Below, in pieces: positions 36,680 to 46,500 of a stretch of DNA of 46,855 bases. The position numbers and the translations under genes were made by a program. The stretch comes from CAZMGY01 sp964565945 [NCBI: uncultured bacterium] (GTDB lineage Bacteria > GCA-001730085). Position 1 is the first letter of the stretch. Every line of letters starts with the position of its first letter. The notes under the pieces were generated by a model. The model did not search any database. It saw only the letters and a list, made by a program, of their open reading frames with translations, and was not told where the DNA came from. The stretch spans positions 1 through 46,855 of the forward strand of contig CAZMGY010000034.1 in the NCBI GenBank assembly GCA_964565945.1, written 5' to 3'.

Positions 36680-39247
36680 ATGACAAAGTCGAACGACAAA
36701 ACTCTTTATTTGATTGATGGTAATGCCTATATGTATCGCAGTTTTTATGCGATTCGAGAGCTATCGACAGCGCAAGGTCAGCCGACCAATGCGCTGTTTG
36801 GCTTTATTAAAATGATCCTTAAACTTAAGCGTGAGCAAAATCCTTCGCACTTAGCGGTGGCCTTTGATGTGAAAGGTCCCACCAAACGCCATAAACAGTT
36901 TAAGGCCTACAAGGCTCAGCGCAAGCCGATGCCCGAAGATCTCGTGCTACAAATGGGACAAATTCGCGAAATCTTGCAGTCTTTTAAGATTTCTATTTTT
37001 GAAGGACAGGGCTATGAAGCGGATGACTTTTTAGCGACCTTAGCTAAGAATGGTCAAAACAAAGGCTTTGATGTGACGATTGTGACTGGCGATAAAGATA
37101 TATTGCAATTGGTGAACGACCATGTGCGTGTTTTGAGCATTCACAAAGATAATTATGTCTACGATACTGCCAACGTGATTGAAAAATATGGAATTGAACC
37201 CAAGCATATTGTTGATTTTTTGGGTTTAGCTGGCGATAGCGCCGACAATATTCCTGGGGTTCCTGGTATTGGTGTTAAAACAGCCACCCGTTTGATCCAA
37301 CAGTTTGGATCGGTGGAGGATATTATTGCCTCGGTCGATAAAATTAAATCACCCAGTCAGCAAAAGAAAATGAAAGAGTATGCTGAGCAGGCTTTGATGA
37401 GTAAAGCCTTGGCTGTCCTTGAAGATAATATTGAGGGCTGTGACGATATTGATGCTCTTCAAGTGGTTGATCCCGATCATTCCACCTTGCATCGGATATT
37501 TCAAGAGTGGGAGTTCTTTTCTTTTATTCGCGAAATGGGCTTGCAAGACTATGCCGACAGCGAAAGTGTGCGAGCTGTTTTGCCCGAAGTTCAGGTGGAA
37601 GATGTGCCCGATTGGAAAGCGATTTTGCCTTTGTTAAAAGATAAGAAAGTTGCTTATTTCTGGCAGTGCGAAGGCTTGATTGTTGTAAAGCTTCAGGGAG
37701 AGGGCAAAGGATATCTGTGTGCATGGACCCAAGACGAGGATTTGTGTGCCTTGTTACATAGTGATATTGTTTGGGTTGGTTTTGATATGAAGCCTATACT
37801 CAAACAAGTGGGCTGTTTCGATCGCAAAGGTGATATTATCGATCTTAAATTGGCGGCTTACATGAATGCGCCAGGCAAAAACCAGTATCGCATCGAAGAA
37901 TTAAGCGAAGAGTATGTTCAGCAAGCCTGGAGTGATGGCGAAGATGCGAGTGCTTGGGCGCATAATTTAGCGGTAATGGAAGCGTTGCATCTGTATTTGG
38001 ATGAGCAACTGCGCACAAAAAAGTTAGACAAATTATTGGATTCTTTGGAAACTCCTTTGCTAAGTTTGTTGGCTAAAATGGAGGCGGTTGGGGTTAAAGT
38101 CGATGCAGGTTTTTTGGGAGAAATGTCGCAAAAGATGCAGATACGCTTGGATCAGTTGACCATCGACATTTATACGGAGGCAGGGGGAGAGTTTAATATT
38201 AACTCCCCTAAGCAGCTAGCCGAAGTTTTATTCGACGAACTAGGTTTTCCTCCGTCCAAAAAAACTAAAACGGGTTATTCGACCAGTGTCGAGGTGTTGG
38301 AAAAATTAGCCGAAGACTATGTGTTGCCAGCGCTCATTTTGGAGTATCGTCAATTCTATAAGTTGAAGAGCACCTATGTGGATGCTTTGCCAAAACTTAT
38401 TGATGCTCAAACGGGACGGATTCACACCACCTTGCATCAGGAAGTAGCGGCCACAGGGCGTTTGAGTAGTTCTGATCCTAATTTGCAAAACATTCCGATT
38501 CGCACCGAAGAGGGGCGTGATATTCGTAAAGCTTTTGTGGCGGCCTCCGCGGATTGTGTTTTGGTAGCGGCCGATTATTCCCAAATTGAGCTACGTGTTT
38601 TGGCTCATCTAAGCCAAGATGAAACAATGATTTGTGCTTTTAATGAAGGCCAAGACATTCATCGTCAAACGGCTTCGGATGTGATGGGGGTGCCTTTGGA
38701 CAAAGTCACGGATAATATGAGGCGCATGGCCAAAGCCATTAATTTTGGTTTGATCTATGGCAAAACGCCATTTGGTTTGTCGAAAGACTTGGGGATTCCC
38801 ATGTTTCAGGCTAAGGAATTTATCGAAACTTACTTTGCGCATTTTTCTAAAGTGAGAGATTTTATGGGTTCTACGATAAAACAGGCCAAAGAGGAGGGTT
38901 TTGTGCGAACGATGTATGGGCGAATCCGTTATTTGTCCGACATTAATGCCAAAAACAAGATGACACGCGAGTTTGCCGAACGGATGGCGATTAACAGCCC
39001 TGTACAAGGAGCGGCTGCCGATATTATTAAGATGGCGATGCTTAAAGTTGATGACTATTTGGTGCAAGAAAATTTCAAAAGTCAGCTAGTTTTGCAAATT
39101 CACGATGAGTTATTGCTCGAAGTTCCCAAAAATGAGCTCGATCAGGTCCAAAAACAGGTCAAAGAGCTTATGGAGCAGACGGTTTCACTCGATGTACCTT
39201 TAACGGTCAATATCAGTTCAGGCCAGAACTGGGCGGAGGCACACTAA
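36680..39247 (+). CDS. polA: DNA polymerase I
   Basis: 855 residues. The 5'-nuclease domain (about 1-290) has YLIDGNAYMYRSFY, EADDFLATLA, TGDKDILQLV and the LAGDSADNIPGVPGIG helix-hairpin-helix. The 3'-5' exonuclease region (about 300-450) has lost the catalytic motif I: the expected F-D-T-E-T is replaced by YFWQCEG, so proofreading is probably absent. The polymerase domain is intact: motif A ADYSQIELRVLAH, motif B RRMAKAINFGLIYG, motif C QIHDELLLEVP. It fills gaps in repair and replaces RNA primers. The start is chosen from the promoter position and the usual N-terminus. Confidence 0.95.
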   Translation: MTKSNDKTLYLIDGNAYMYRSFYAIRELSTAQGQPTNALFGFIKMILKLKREQNPSHLAVAFDVKGPTKRHKQFKAYKAQRKPMPEDLVLQMGQIREILQSFKISIFEGQGYEADDFLATLAKNGQNKGFDVTIVTGDKDILQLVNDHVRVLSIHKDNYVYDTANVIEKYGIEPKHIVDFLGLAGDSADNIPGVPGIGVKTATRLIQQFGSVEDIIASVDKIKSPSQQKKMKEYAEQALMSKALAVLEDNIEGCDDIDALQVVDPDHSTLHRIFQEWEFFSFIREMGLQDYADSESVRAVLPEVQVEDVPDWKAILPLLKDKKVAYFWQCEGLIVVKLQGEGKGYLCAWTQDEDLCALLHSDIVWVGFDMKPILKQVGCFDRKGDIIDLKLAAYMNAPGKNQYRIEELSEEYVQQAWSDGEDASAWAHNLAVMEALHLYLDEQLRTKKLDKLLDSLETPLLSLLAKMEAVGVKVDAGFLGEMSQKMQIRLDQLTIDIYTEAGGEFNINSPKQLAEVLFDELGFPPSKKTKTGYSTSVEVLEKLAEDYVLPALILEYRQFYKLKSTYVDALPKLIDAQTGRIHTTLHQEVAATGRLSSSDPNLQNIPIRTEEGRDIRKAFVAASADCVLVAADYSQIELRVLAHLSQDETMICAFNEGQDIHRQTASDVMGVPLDKVTDNMRRMAKAINFGLIYGKTPFGLSKDLGIPMFQAKEFIETYFAHFSKVRDFMGSTIKQAKEEGFVRTMYGRIRYLSDINAKNKMTREFAERMAINSPVQGAAADIIKMAMLKVDDYLVQENFKSQLVLQIHDELLLEVPKNELDQVQKQVKELMEQTVSLDVPLTVNISSGQNWAEAH

Positions 39248-39311
39248 TTGTTATCTTTAAAAAGATCAATGTGCGGCAAAGTCCTTATCGGGTGGAAGTT
39301 GAGGGAAGCTC

Positions 39312-39339
39312 TTGTACACTTATCGTTCCGTAGTATAAT
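39312..39339 (+). promoter_or_regulatory. gap promoter, upstream copy
   Basis: TTGTAC (39312-39317), 16-base spacer, TATAAT (39334-39339). Confidence 0.55.
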
Positions 39340-39380
39340 GCGATATTCATGTATTCATAGGAATCCTTTTGGGAATTTAG

Positions 39381-39408
39381 TTGACACCTGCGTTCATAGA
39401 CTTATAAT
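39381..39408 (+). promoter_or_regulatory. gap promoter, downstream copy
   Basis: A consensus TTGACA (39381-39386), 16-base spacer, and TATAAT (39403-39408), the strongest sigma70-type promoter in the window. The leader to the gap ATG is about 135 bases. Confidence 0.75.
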
Positions 39409-39537
39409 AACAAGTTTGAAGTTGTAAACGGTTTTATCGAATAGGCTTTAATGTTAAGTTTCGTATCTGTATGATGAATTGAACCTGAGTTAAACAAGGG
39501 ATTTTTAAGCAAAAAAAATAAATAATTTCTTTATTAA

Positions 39538-40554
<1,017 letters not shown>

Positions 40555-40562
40555 TCTTTTAT

Positions 40563-40606
40563 AAGGATTCTCTCTTTACGTGTGCTGTAGAGGGGAGTCC
40601 TTTTTT
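40563..40606 (+). terminator. Terminator or attenuator between gap and pgk
   Basis: AAGGATTCTCTCT pairs imperfectly with AGAGGGGAGTCCTT (ending 40602), with a T tract continuing to 40606. As pgk and tpiA lie directly downstream with no clear promoter, partial read-through probably sets their lower expression. Confidence 0.65.
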
Positions 40607-40613
40607 ATTGCTC

Positions 40614-40642
40614 CACAGGATGACGGATCGCGGAATCCAGAC
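40614..40642. repeat. Interspersed palindromic repeat, half copy
   Basis: CACAGGATGACGGATCGCGG then AATCCAGAC between the gap terminator and pgk, a half element related to the full copy at 41854-41926. Confidence 0.5.
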
Positions 40643-40657
40643 AAAAAGGAGAAAACA

Positions 40658-41845
40658 ATGAACAAACTATCCCTCAAAGATTTAGATTTACAAGGCAAAA
40701 AAGTTCTTATGCGTGTGGACTTTAATGTGCCTTTGGATGATGCGCAAAACATCACCGATGATAAGCGTATTGTGGCGACGCTTCCTTCGATCAAATATGT
40801 TTTGGAACACGGGGCCTCCCTGATTCTTATGAGCCATTTAGGTCGCCCTAAAGGAGAGGTTGTTGAAAGCATGCGCCTTAAGCCTGTTCAAGAACATTTG
40901 GCTAAGTTGTTGGGTCAAGATGTTGTGATGGTTCCTGACTGTGTTGGATCTGAAGTGGAAACTTTGGCTGAAAATTTGCAAACGGGACAGGTTTTGTTGT
41001 TGGAGAATTTACGTTTTTATAAGGCCGAAACCGACAATGAGGAGGTTTTTGCAAAGCAATTGGCTTCTTTGGCCGATGTGTATGTGAATGATGCTTTTGG
41101 AACAGTGCACCGCGCCCATGCGTCGACGGAAGGCGTAACGCATTTTATCGATCATTGTGCCGCGGGTTTTCTTATGCAAAAAGAGTTAGAGTATTTTACA
41201 GTTGCTCTTTCGAACCCCGAACGTCCGTTTGTGGCGATTTTGGGTGGGGCCAAAGTTTCGGACAAAATTTTGGTGATCGAAAACTTGTTGGACAAAGTGG
41301 ATATCTTGATCATTGGAGGAGGAATGGCCTATACCTTCTTTTTGGCTCAAGGCGTGGCGGTTGGAAATTCGATTGTCGAAAAAGATAAAGTGGATTTGGC
41401 GCAATCGATTATGGATCAAGCTAAAGCCAAAGGTGTGAATTTACTGTTTCCTTTGGATCATGTGATTGCCGATGATTTTTCGGCTGTTGCCAATATTGAA
41501 ATCACCGATAAAGTTGGTGTGAAAGACAACTGGGAATCGTTGGATGTGGGACCAAAATCAGTGGCGATTTTTTCTAAAGCTGTGGCCCAAGCGAAAACGG
41601 TGATTTGGAATGGTCCTGTTGGTGTGTTTGAATTCGAGCCTTTTGCCAGTGGAACCAAAGGTTTGGCCGAAGCCGTGGCTCAAAGTGATGCGATAAGCAT
41701 TATTTGTGGTGGTGATACCGCTGCCGCGGTGGCTAAGTTTGGCTTAGAAGGCAAAATGTCTCACGTGTCTACGGGTGGTGGCGCTTCACTCGAATTTATG
41801 GAAGGCAAAGAGCTTTCTGGTGTGGTGGCGTTGTCGGATAAATAA
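40658..41845 (+). CDS. pgk: Phosphoglycerate kinase
   Basis: 395 residues. RVDFNVPLDD at the N-terminus, SHLGRPKG, the FGTVHRAHAST segment and the C-terminal GGGDTAA-like ICGGDTAAAVAKFG and STGGGASLEFMEG are all diagnostic. It makes ATP and 3-phosphoglycerate from the product of the preceding gene. The ATG at 40658 follows AAAAGGAG; the open frame upstream runs through the terminator and repeat and is not coding. Confidence 0.96.
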   Translation: MNKLSLKDLDLQGKKVLMRVDFNVPLDDAQNITDDKRIVATLPSIKYVLEHGASLILMSHLGRPKGEVVESMRLKPVQEHLAKLLGQDVVMVPDCVGSEVETLAENLQTGQVLLLENLRFYKAETDNEEVFAKQLASLADVYVNDAFGTVHRAHASTEGVTHFIDHCAAGFLMQKELEYFTVALSNPERPFVAILGGAKVSDKILVIENLLDKVDILIIGGGMAYTFFLAQGVAVGNSIVEKDKVDLAQSIMDQAKAKGVNLLFPLDHVIADDFSAVANIEITDKVGVKDNWESLDVGPKSVAIFSKAVAQAKTVIWNGPVGVFEFEPFASGTKGLAEAVAQSDAISIICGGDTAAAVAKFGLEGKMSHVSTGGGASLEFMEGKELSGVVALSDK

Positions 41846-41853
41846 AAGTCTAT

Positions 41854-41926
41854 GTCATTTCTGCGGAGGTGGGAATCTAAATTAGAGAGGTACCTGTGAA
41901 TCTCGCGGTCAAGTCGCGGGATGACG
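41854..41926. repeat. Interspersed palindromic repeat, best-preserved copy
   Basis: A 73-base element in the pgk-tpiA gap. It begins GTCATTTCTGCGGAGGTGGG and ends TCGCGGTCAAGTCGCGGG then ATGAC, so the outer GTCAT/ATGAC ends are inverted and the right half is itself a palindrome around TCAAG. The element resembles short mobile palindromes found between genes in many proteobacteria. Confidence 0.65.
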
Positions 41927-41950
41927 ATGCAAGAATAAGAGGAGAACATA

Positions 41951-42700
41951 ATGAGACGTAGAATTATTGCTGGAAACTGGAAGCTTAATAAAACCAATGC
42001 TGAAGCTGTTGAGCTTGTGAAGGAATTAGCGGCTCAGGTGAGTGATGTAAGCGGTGTGGATATGGTGGTTTGTCCAACAGCGATTGCTCTTTCAGATGTG
42101 GCTCAAAAACTTGAAGGGTCTGTGATTGGTGTGGGGGCTCAGAATATGTGGTGTGAAGACAGTGGAGCTTTCACGGGTGAAATTGCGGCGCCCATGATTC
42201 AAGCGATTGGAGCTCAGTATGTGATTTTAGGTCACTCTGAACGTCGTCAGTATTTCGGAGAAGACAATGCGGTGATCAATAAAAAAGTTCATAAAGCGAT
42301 TAGCACTGGTTTGACACCGATTGTCTGTGTTGGCGAAACTTTGGCAGAGCGCGAAGGTGGCATTATGGAAACTGTGGTTAAAGATCATATTTTGGGATCT
42401 TTGGAAGGTGTTTCAGCTGCCGATATGACGAAAGTTGTTTTGGCCTATGAACCCGTATGGGCGATTGGGACAGGGAAAACCGCTACTCCTGAGGAAGCGC
42501 AAGAGGTTCATGCCTTCATTCGTAGTTTGTTGGTCGAGGCTTATGGCCAAGACGTGGCGGATCAGGTGCGTATTCAGTATGGCGGAAGTGTGAAACCTGG
42601 CAATGCAGCCGAACTTTTAGGCCAAGTCGACATTGATGGAGCCTTGGTTGGTGGCGCTAGCCTTAAGGCCGAAGATTTTGTGGCAATCATTAAGGCTTAA
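41951..42700 (+). CDS. tpiA: Triosephosphate isomerase
   Basis: 249 residues. AGNWKLNKT (substrate Lys), VILGHSERRQYFGE (catalytic His), VVLAYEPVWAIGTGK (catalytic Glu) and IQYGGSVKPGNA (phosphate loop) are all present. It interconverts dihydroxyacetone phosphate and glyceraldehyde 3-phosphate. AAGAGGAG precedes the ATG. Last gene of the gap-pgk-tpiA series. The inverted repeat TAAGGCT/AGCCTTA (42691-42733) spans the gene end but lacks a U tract. Confidence 0.96.
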   Translation: MRRRIIAGNWKLNKTNAEAVELVKELAAQVSDVSGVDMVVCPTAIALSDVAQKLEGSVIGVGAQNMWCEDSGAFTGEIAAPMIQAIGAQYVILGHSERRQYFGEDNAVINKKVHKAISTGLTPIVCVGETLAEREGGIMETVVKDHILGSLEGVSAADMTKVVLAYEPVWAIGTGKTATPEEAQEVHAFIRSLLVEAYGQDVADQVRIQYGGSVKPGNAAELLGQVDIDGALVGGASLKAEDFVAIIKA

Positions 42701-42757
42701 AAATGATATATTACATTTATGATTAGAGCCTTAGCCTGACCTTCTGCCTCAATTTGG

Positions 42758-43310
42758 CTATATTTGATTCATGTAGTCATTTGGGCTAATATAGTCCAAA
42801 TGAGAATGCAAATGTAGGCCGTTATAAAACATCACTATGTAATTCAAAATATCCTGTTGAGCTCCACTATTAGTCTGATAATGCTTCCACTGTACTCGTA
42901 CCCGTTTTTTCTTTAGCGCTTGCGAAAGAAGTTCTCCGTGGACAGCGTTGTCCTGGTAATTGCCCTTACGGCTACATGCTACCAACAAAACCATGGGCGG
43001 CACAAGCGTAATCTGTTGTAAGTCTTGCTGCTATACTGAGAGCCACGGTCTGAATGTACAATTAAGCCTGATGTTGGAGGACGCTCTTCTACGTCCATCC
43101 GAAATGCCTTTGTGAGAAGCCGAGTTGTCATACGCGAATCCCTGCTCCAGCCAACGACTCGACGAAAAAAAAGGTCTATCAATATGGTCCAAATACAGCC
43201 AACCTTCCTGTGTCCAAATATAGGTTATATTAGAAACATAGGCATGATTTTGTCTGGGGACTTCAAATTGACGTTTTAGGACATTTTCAAAGGTAGAAAA
43301 ACTTATGGTT
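42758..43310 (-). pseudogene. Decayed IS3-family transposase (orfB, C-terminal part)
   Basis: Three consecutive frames on the minus strand give parts of an IS3-type integrase core: FENVLKRQFEVPRQNHAYV with ITYIWTQEGWLYL (43300-43180), FFRRVVGWSRDSRMTTRLL and GLIVHSDRGSQYSS (43182-42979), and SRKGNYQDNAVHGELLSQAL with YNGLHLHSHLDYISPNDY (43003-42758). At least two frameshifts separate them. The first Asp of the DDE triad is replaced by Asn (codon at 43229-43231, YVSNITYI), while the second Asp and the Glu remain. OrfA and the start of orfB are missing and no terminal repeats are found. It is inactive. Confidence 0.85.
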
Positions 43311-43508
43311 ACTTTAAACCCTACACTATACGGTATAGTAATATTAAATTTCTTATGTGCAATAGTATTTCTATATGTTGTTTTATTTAATTAAAGTAGT
43401 TATAAATAATATATTTTGATTATTGTTACATTATGATAACATATATTTCTTGTAAAGAAAGAAGCAGGAAACTTAAGAAGACAACCCTTAAGATAGGAAC
43501 CATTAAGG
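43311..43508. other. AT-rich leader region of the giant ORF
   Basis: About 200 very AT-rich bases that probably hold the promoter of the following gene; no single box stands out. At the 3' end CCTTAA (43486-43491) pairs with TTAAGG (43503-43508), placing the AGGA ribosome binding site in the loop with the ATG immediately after the stem. Confidence 0.45.
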
Positions 43509-46500
43509 ATGAAATATTTAATTACTATTATTCAAACAAATCTCTTGGTTATTATTATGATGATGAATCTTTGGGGCTTAAGTGTACCTAGCCAACTTAC
43601 TATGTTGCCAGGAGTGGCTAATACGGCGCAGATCTTATCGGCAAAGATGAATTTGATTTCTGTTGAGGGGATATTAGGAGATCTTACCCAAATATTTCAA
43701 GACCATTGGCACTGGTTGATTGCAATCAAACATGAAGATTTTATTCCAGAAGAAGCCCATTTCGAAAAGAGGGACAAGGCACAAGTTCTTTTTAAAGCTC
43801 TTAAAACCAAAGCCTTAGACGAAGAGAATGTTGCCTTGTATACGGAAGTGGTTCAATTTGAAAAATTTTGGAGCGAATTTGTTTTTGTTTTTTTGCCCAA
43901 CTATATGTGGAATGTTTATATTGGTAAGGGTTTTTCTAAGAAATTTCCAGCTTTTTGGGAAAAATACTTTGAAAAGCATTGGCCTGAACAAAAGTATGAC
44001 GAAAGCTTTTACAAAGAGTGGACAGAATGTCTGAGCAATCAAGTTGGTTTTGTTTGGAGTACAGAGCAGTGGAACCATACGAATGAGCATCAAAATTGGC
44101 AAGTGCTTTTTGCGCGTTATGAGGAGGCGCATGATCAACAGGTTTTGGGGCAACGTTTTGAATTATATGTTCAGCATTGGAAAGTTTGGCTAAGTGATAA
44201 AAATTCAGTTTTGGAAAATCTTGATGAGGACGCTATGGTGAAATATAGAAAAGCTTTGAATGCGCACCAAGCTTTGAAAAAATCATTAGTTTTGCCTCTT
44301 GCACCAGTATCTCAGCCTGTGGATGTGGCTGTGATTTCTAGAGGGGGTGGTGCTTTTGGGACTGTTTCCGAAAGTGCCGACGCGGACTTAAGGAAGAAAT
44401 TAGATGATTTCTTGAAGGCAAAAAACACACAGCAAGAGGGGCAAAAAGAAGGAGTCGCTTTTCAATTATTGAGGGGTCTTTTGAAAGAGTGGAGCCAGGT
44501 GACAGCTTTTTTTCAAAATCATGTGACCGATTGGGTTAATGAACCTGTGGGGATTCACAACGATGTTGAATGGCGCGCCAAAGTGGCGCAAAAACTACTG
44601 CTGATTTTGGCGGATGAGCAAAATTTTACTAATGTGGAAAATCGTTCCGATAAGTCACAAGCTTTGATAAAAGCTATGTTAGGTTGGAGCGAAAATGCTC
44701 AAGGAGACGACGCTTTATGGCGAAGAGCTTCTGAAAGATTTCAGAATATTTTAGCTCATGTTCCCTTAAATAGTCACGATGTTCAAAGGAAATGGCCGGC
44801 CGTATGGGGTGAGCTTTGGAGTGGGTTACAGGGCTATGATGAACAAATAAATCGCTTGGTCCAAAGTTTTAAATCTTTTTTGAAAGACTACATTTTTCAT
44901 ATGTCTCAGGCCGAAGGTCTAGATTACGATATGGAGCAAATAATTGAAGAGTCTTTGCTGGAGCAAATGCGTCAAGGTTCCGAAGCTATTAAAAAAATAG
45001 CTCAGCAGATGAAAGGAGAATTGAATGAAAACTTGAATAATCGTGGTCAAGAGTGGTTGCAATTTCAGGGCTTTCTTGACCGATTGTTGCAACAGTTGAT
45101 TGTGTTGGCAACTCTATTGGGGGGAGAGTTATCCCCGGAAATTTTACCTTTCTGGACAAAAACCTTGGTAAACATTGAGCCCAGCAAGCAAGTGCCTATT
45201 TATGATCAAGCTGTTTTTGAGCAGTGGACGACGGAATGGAAGGAGTTGTGGAGTATTATTGTGAGCGAAAAATGGGTTTCAAATAGGTATTTTCTTATTG
45301 ATGTTATCTCCGCGTTACGGAAAGTCACACAAAAGTATATGGTTTTTGAAGGTCGTGAGGTGTTTCGGGGTGCTGATGAGCACATGGCTCGTTTAATGAA
45401 AGACTTTAATGGCTCTCTTCAAACATGGGTTTCTCAAAGAGCTAAGAATAATGTTTCTGATTCTACGCTGGTCACTTTAGCTGAGCAAGTTGAGACTATG
45501 CGTGGGATAGCTCAGCAAATGCGAAATCAGGGCAAGTCTGTTATTGCCAATAAAGGCGAAGAATGGATGAGGCACTATGGTTTTTTGCAGCGCTTGATGC
45601 AAAATATAGGAGAGATGGGAGATCTCTTAAGTGCGATTAATATCTGCAAGGGGCCTCCTAATAGAGAATCTCTCCTTATGGCGGGAAAATTTATTTATCT
45701 GATCAATAAGGTTTCCCCAGCGGATAGTTTAACAATTGTTGTGAAGGATCAAGATGTTTACATTGCTTGGACAGAGTTATGGAGTCAGGTTTGGGATATC
45801 TTGTTAAGTAGCGATCTATGGAACGGAGAAGCGCCAGAATTTTTTATATCAATGAGAGATACTCTTAATAGCAAGCTGGTATTTGAGGAGGTGCAATCAA
45901 TGGAGTTATTGTCTCAAATGGCTACTGAAACGGGAGGACGACACTCTTCTCCTGAAGGATCCCTTTCTCCTGAAGATCGAGGTTTCGTATTGATGCCAGC
46001 TCTCCCTCAAACAAAAATCTATTCAGAAGGGACAGTTGTTTGGGAGGAGACCCTGAAGAACTGGGATATAACTGACTTCGTTGGTCATGTTCGGGTTAAT
46101 CATAAGCAAAGTTCGTTGGTTCAAAGTATTCCAGCTAATACTTATAAACAAACTATAGATACGATTCTAGTGCATCCTAGTGCCTTTCAATTGCCAGGAG
46201 CTTTGATGCATTTTTTGATGCGCAATGAGATGCATCATCTTATGATCGCTGGCGATACGGAGCTCCAAGAGTTTTATGCTCAAGAACCGCCGTTTATTTT
46301 AGGAACGGATAACTTGCTTTATACCATTGCCACGACACCGCGAGAAGTGTGGGCAGAGGTTTTGAAAGCGATGAAAGATTACGCTGATAAACTTGAGCAA
46401 GCAGGGGTGGAAAATGTGAATAGGTACCGTATTTTGCTAACCGCTTTGGACGCTATGACATCGCCTAAACTTTATGAATCTTTGTTGAAAACCGAAGGAA

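Noticed and set aside
43815-44153. 112-codon minus-strand open frame
   Set aside because: Antisense to the giant ORF, which is open over its whole length and has export-signal and repeat structure.
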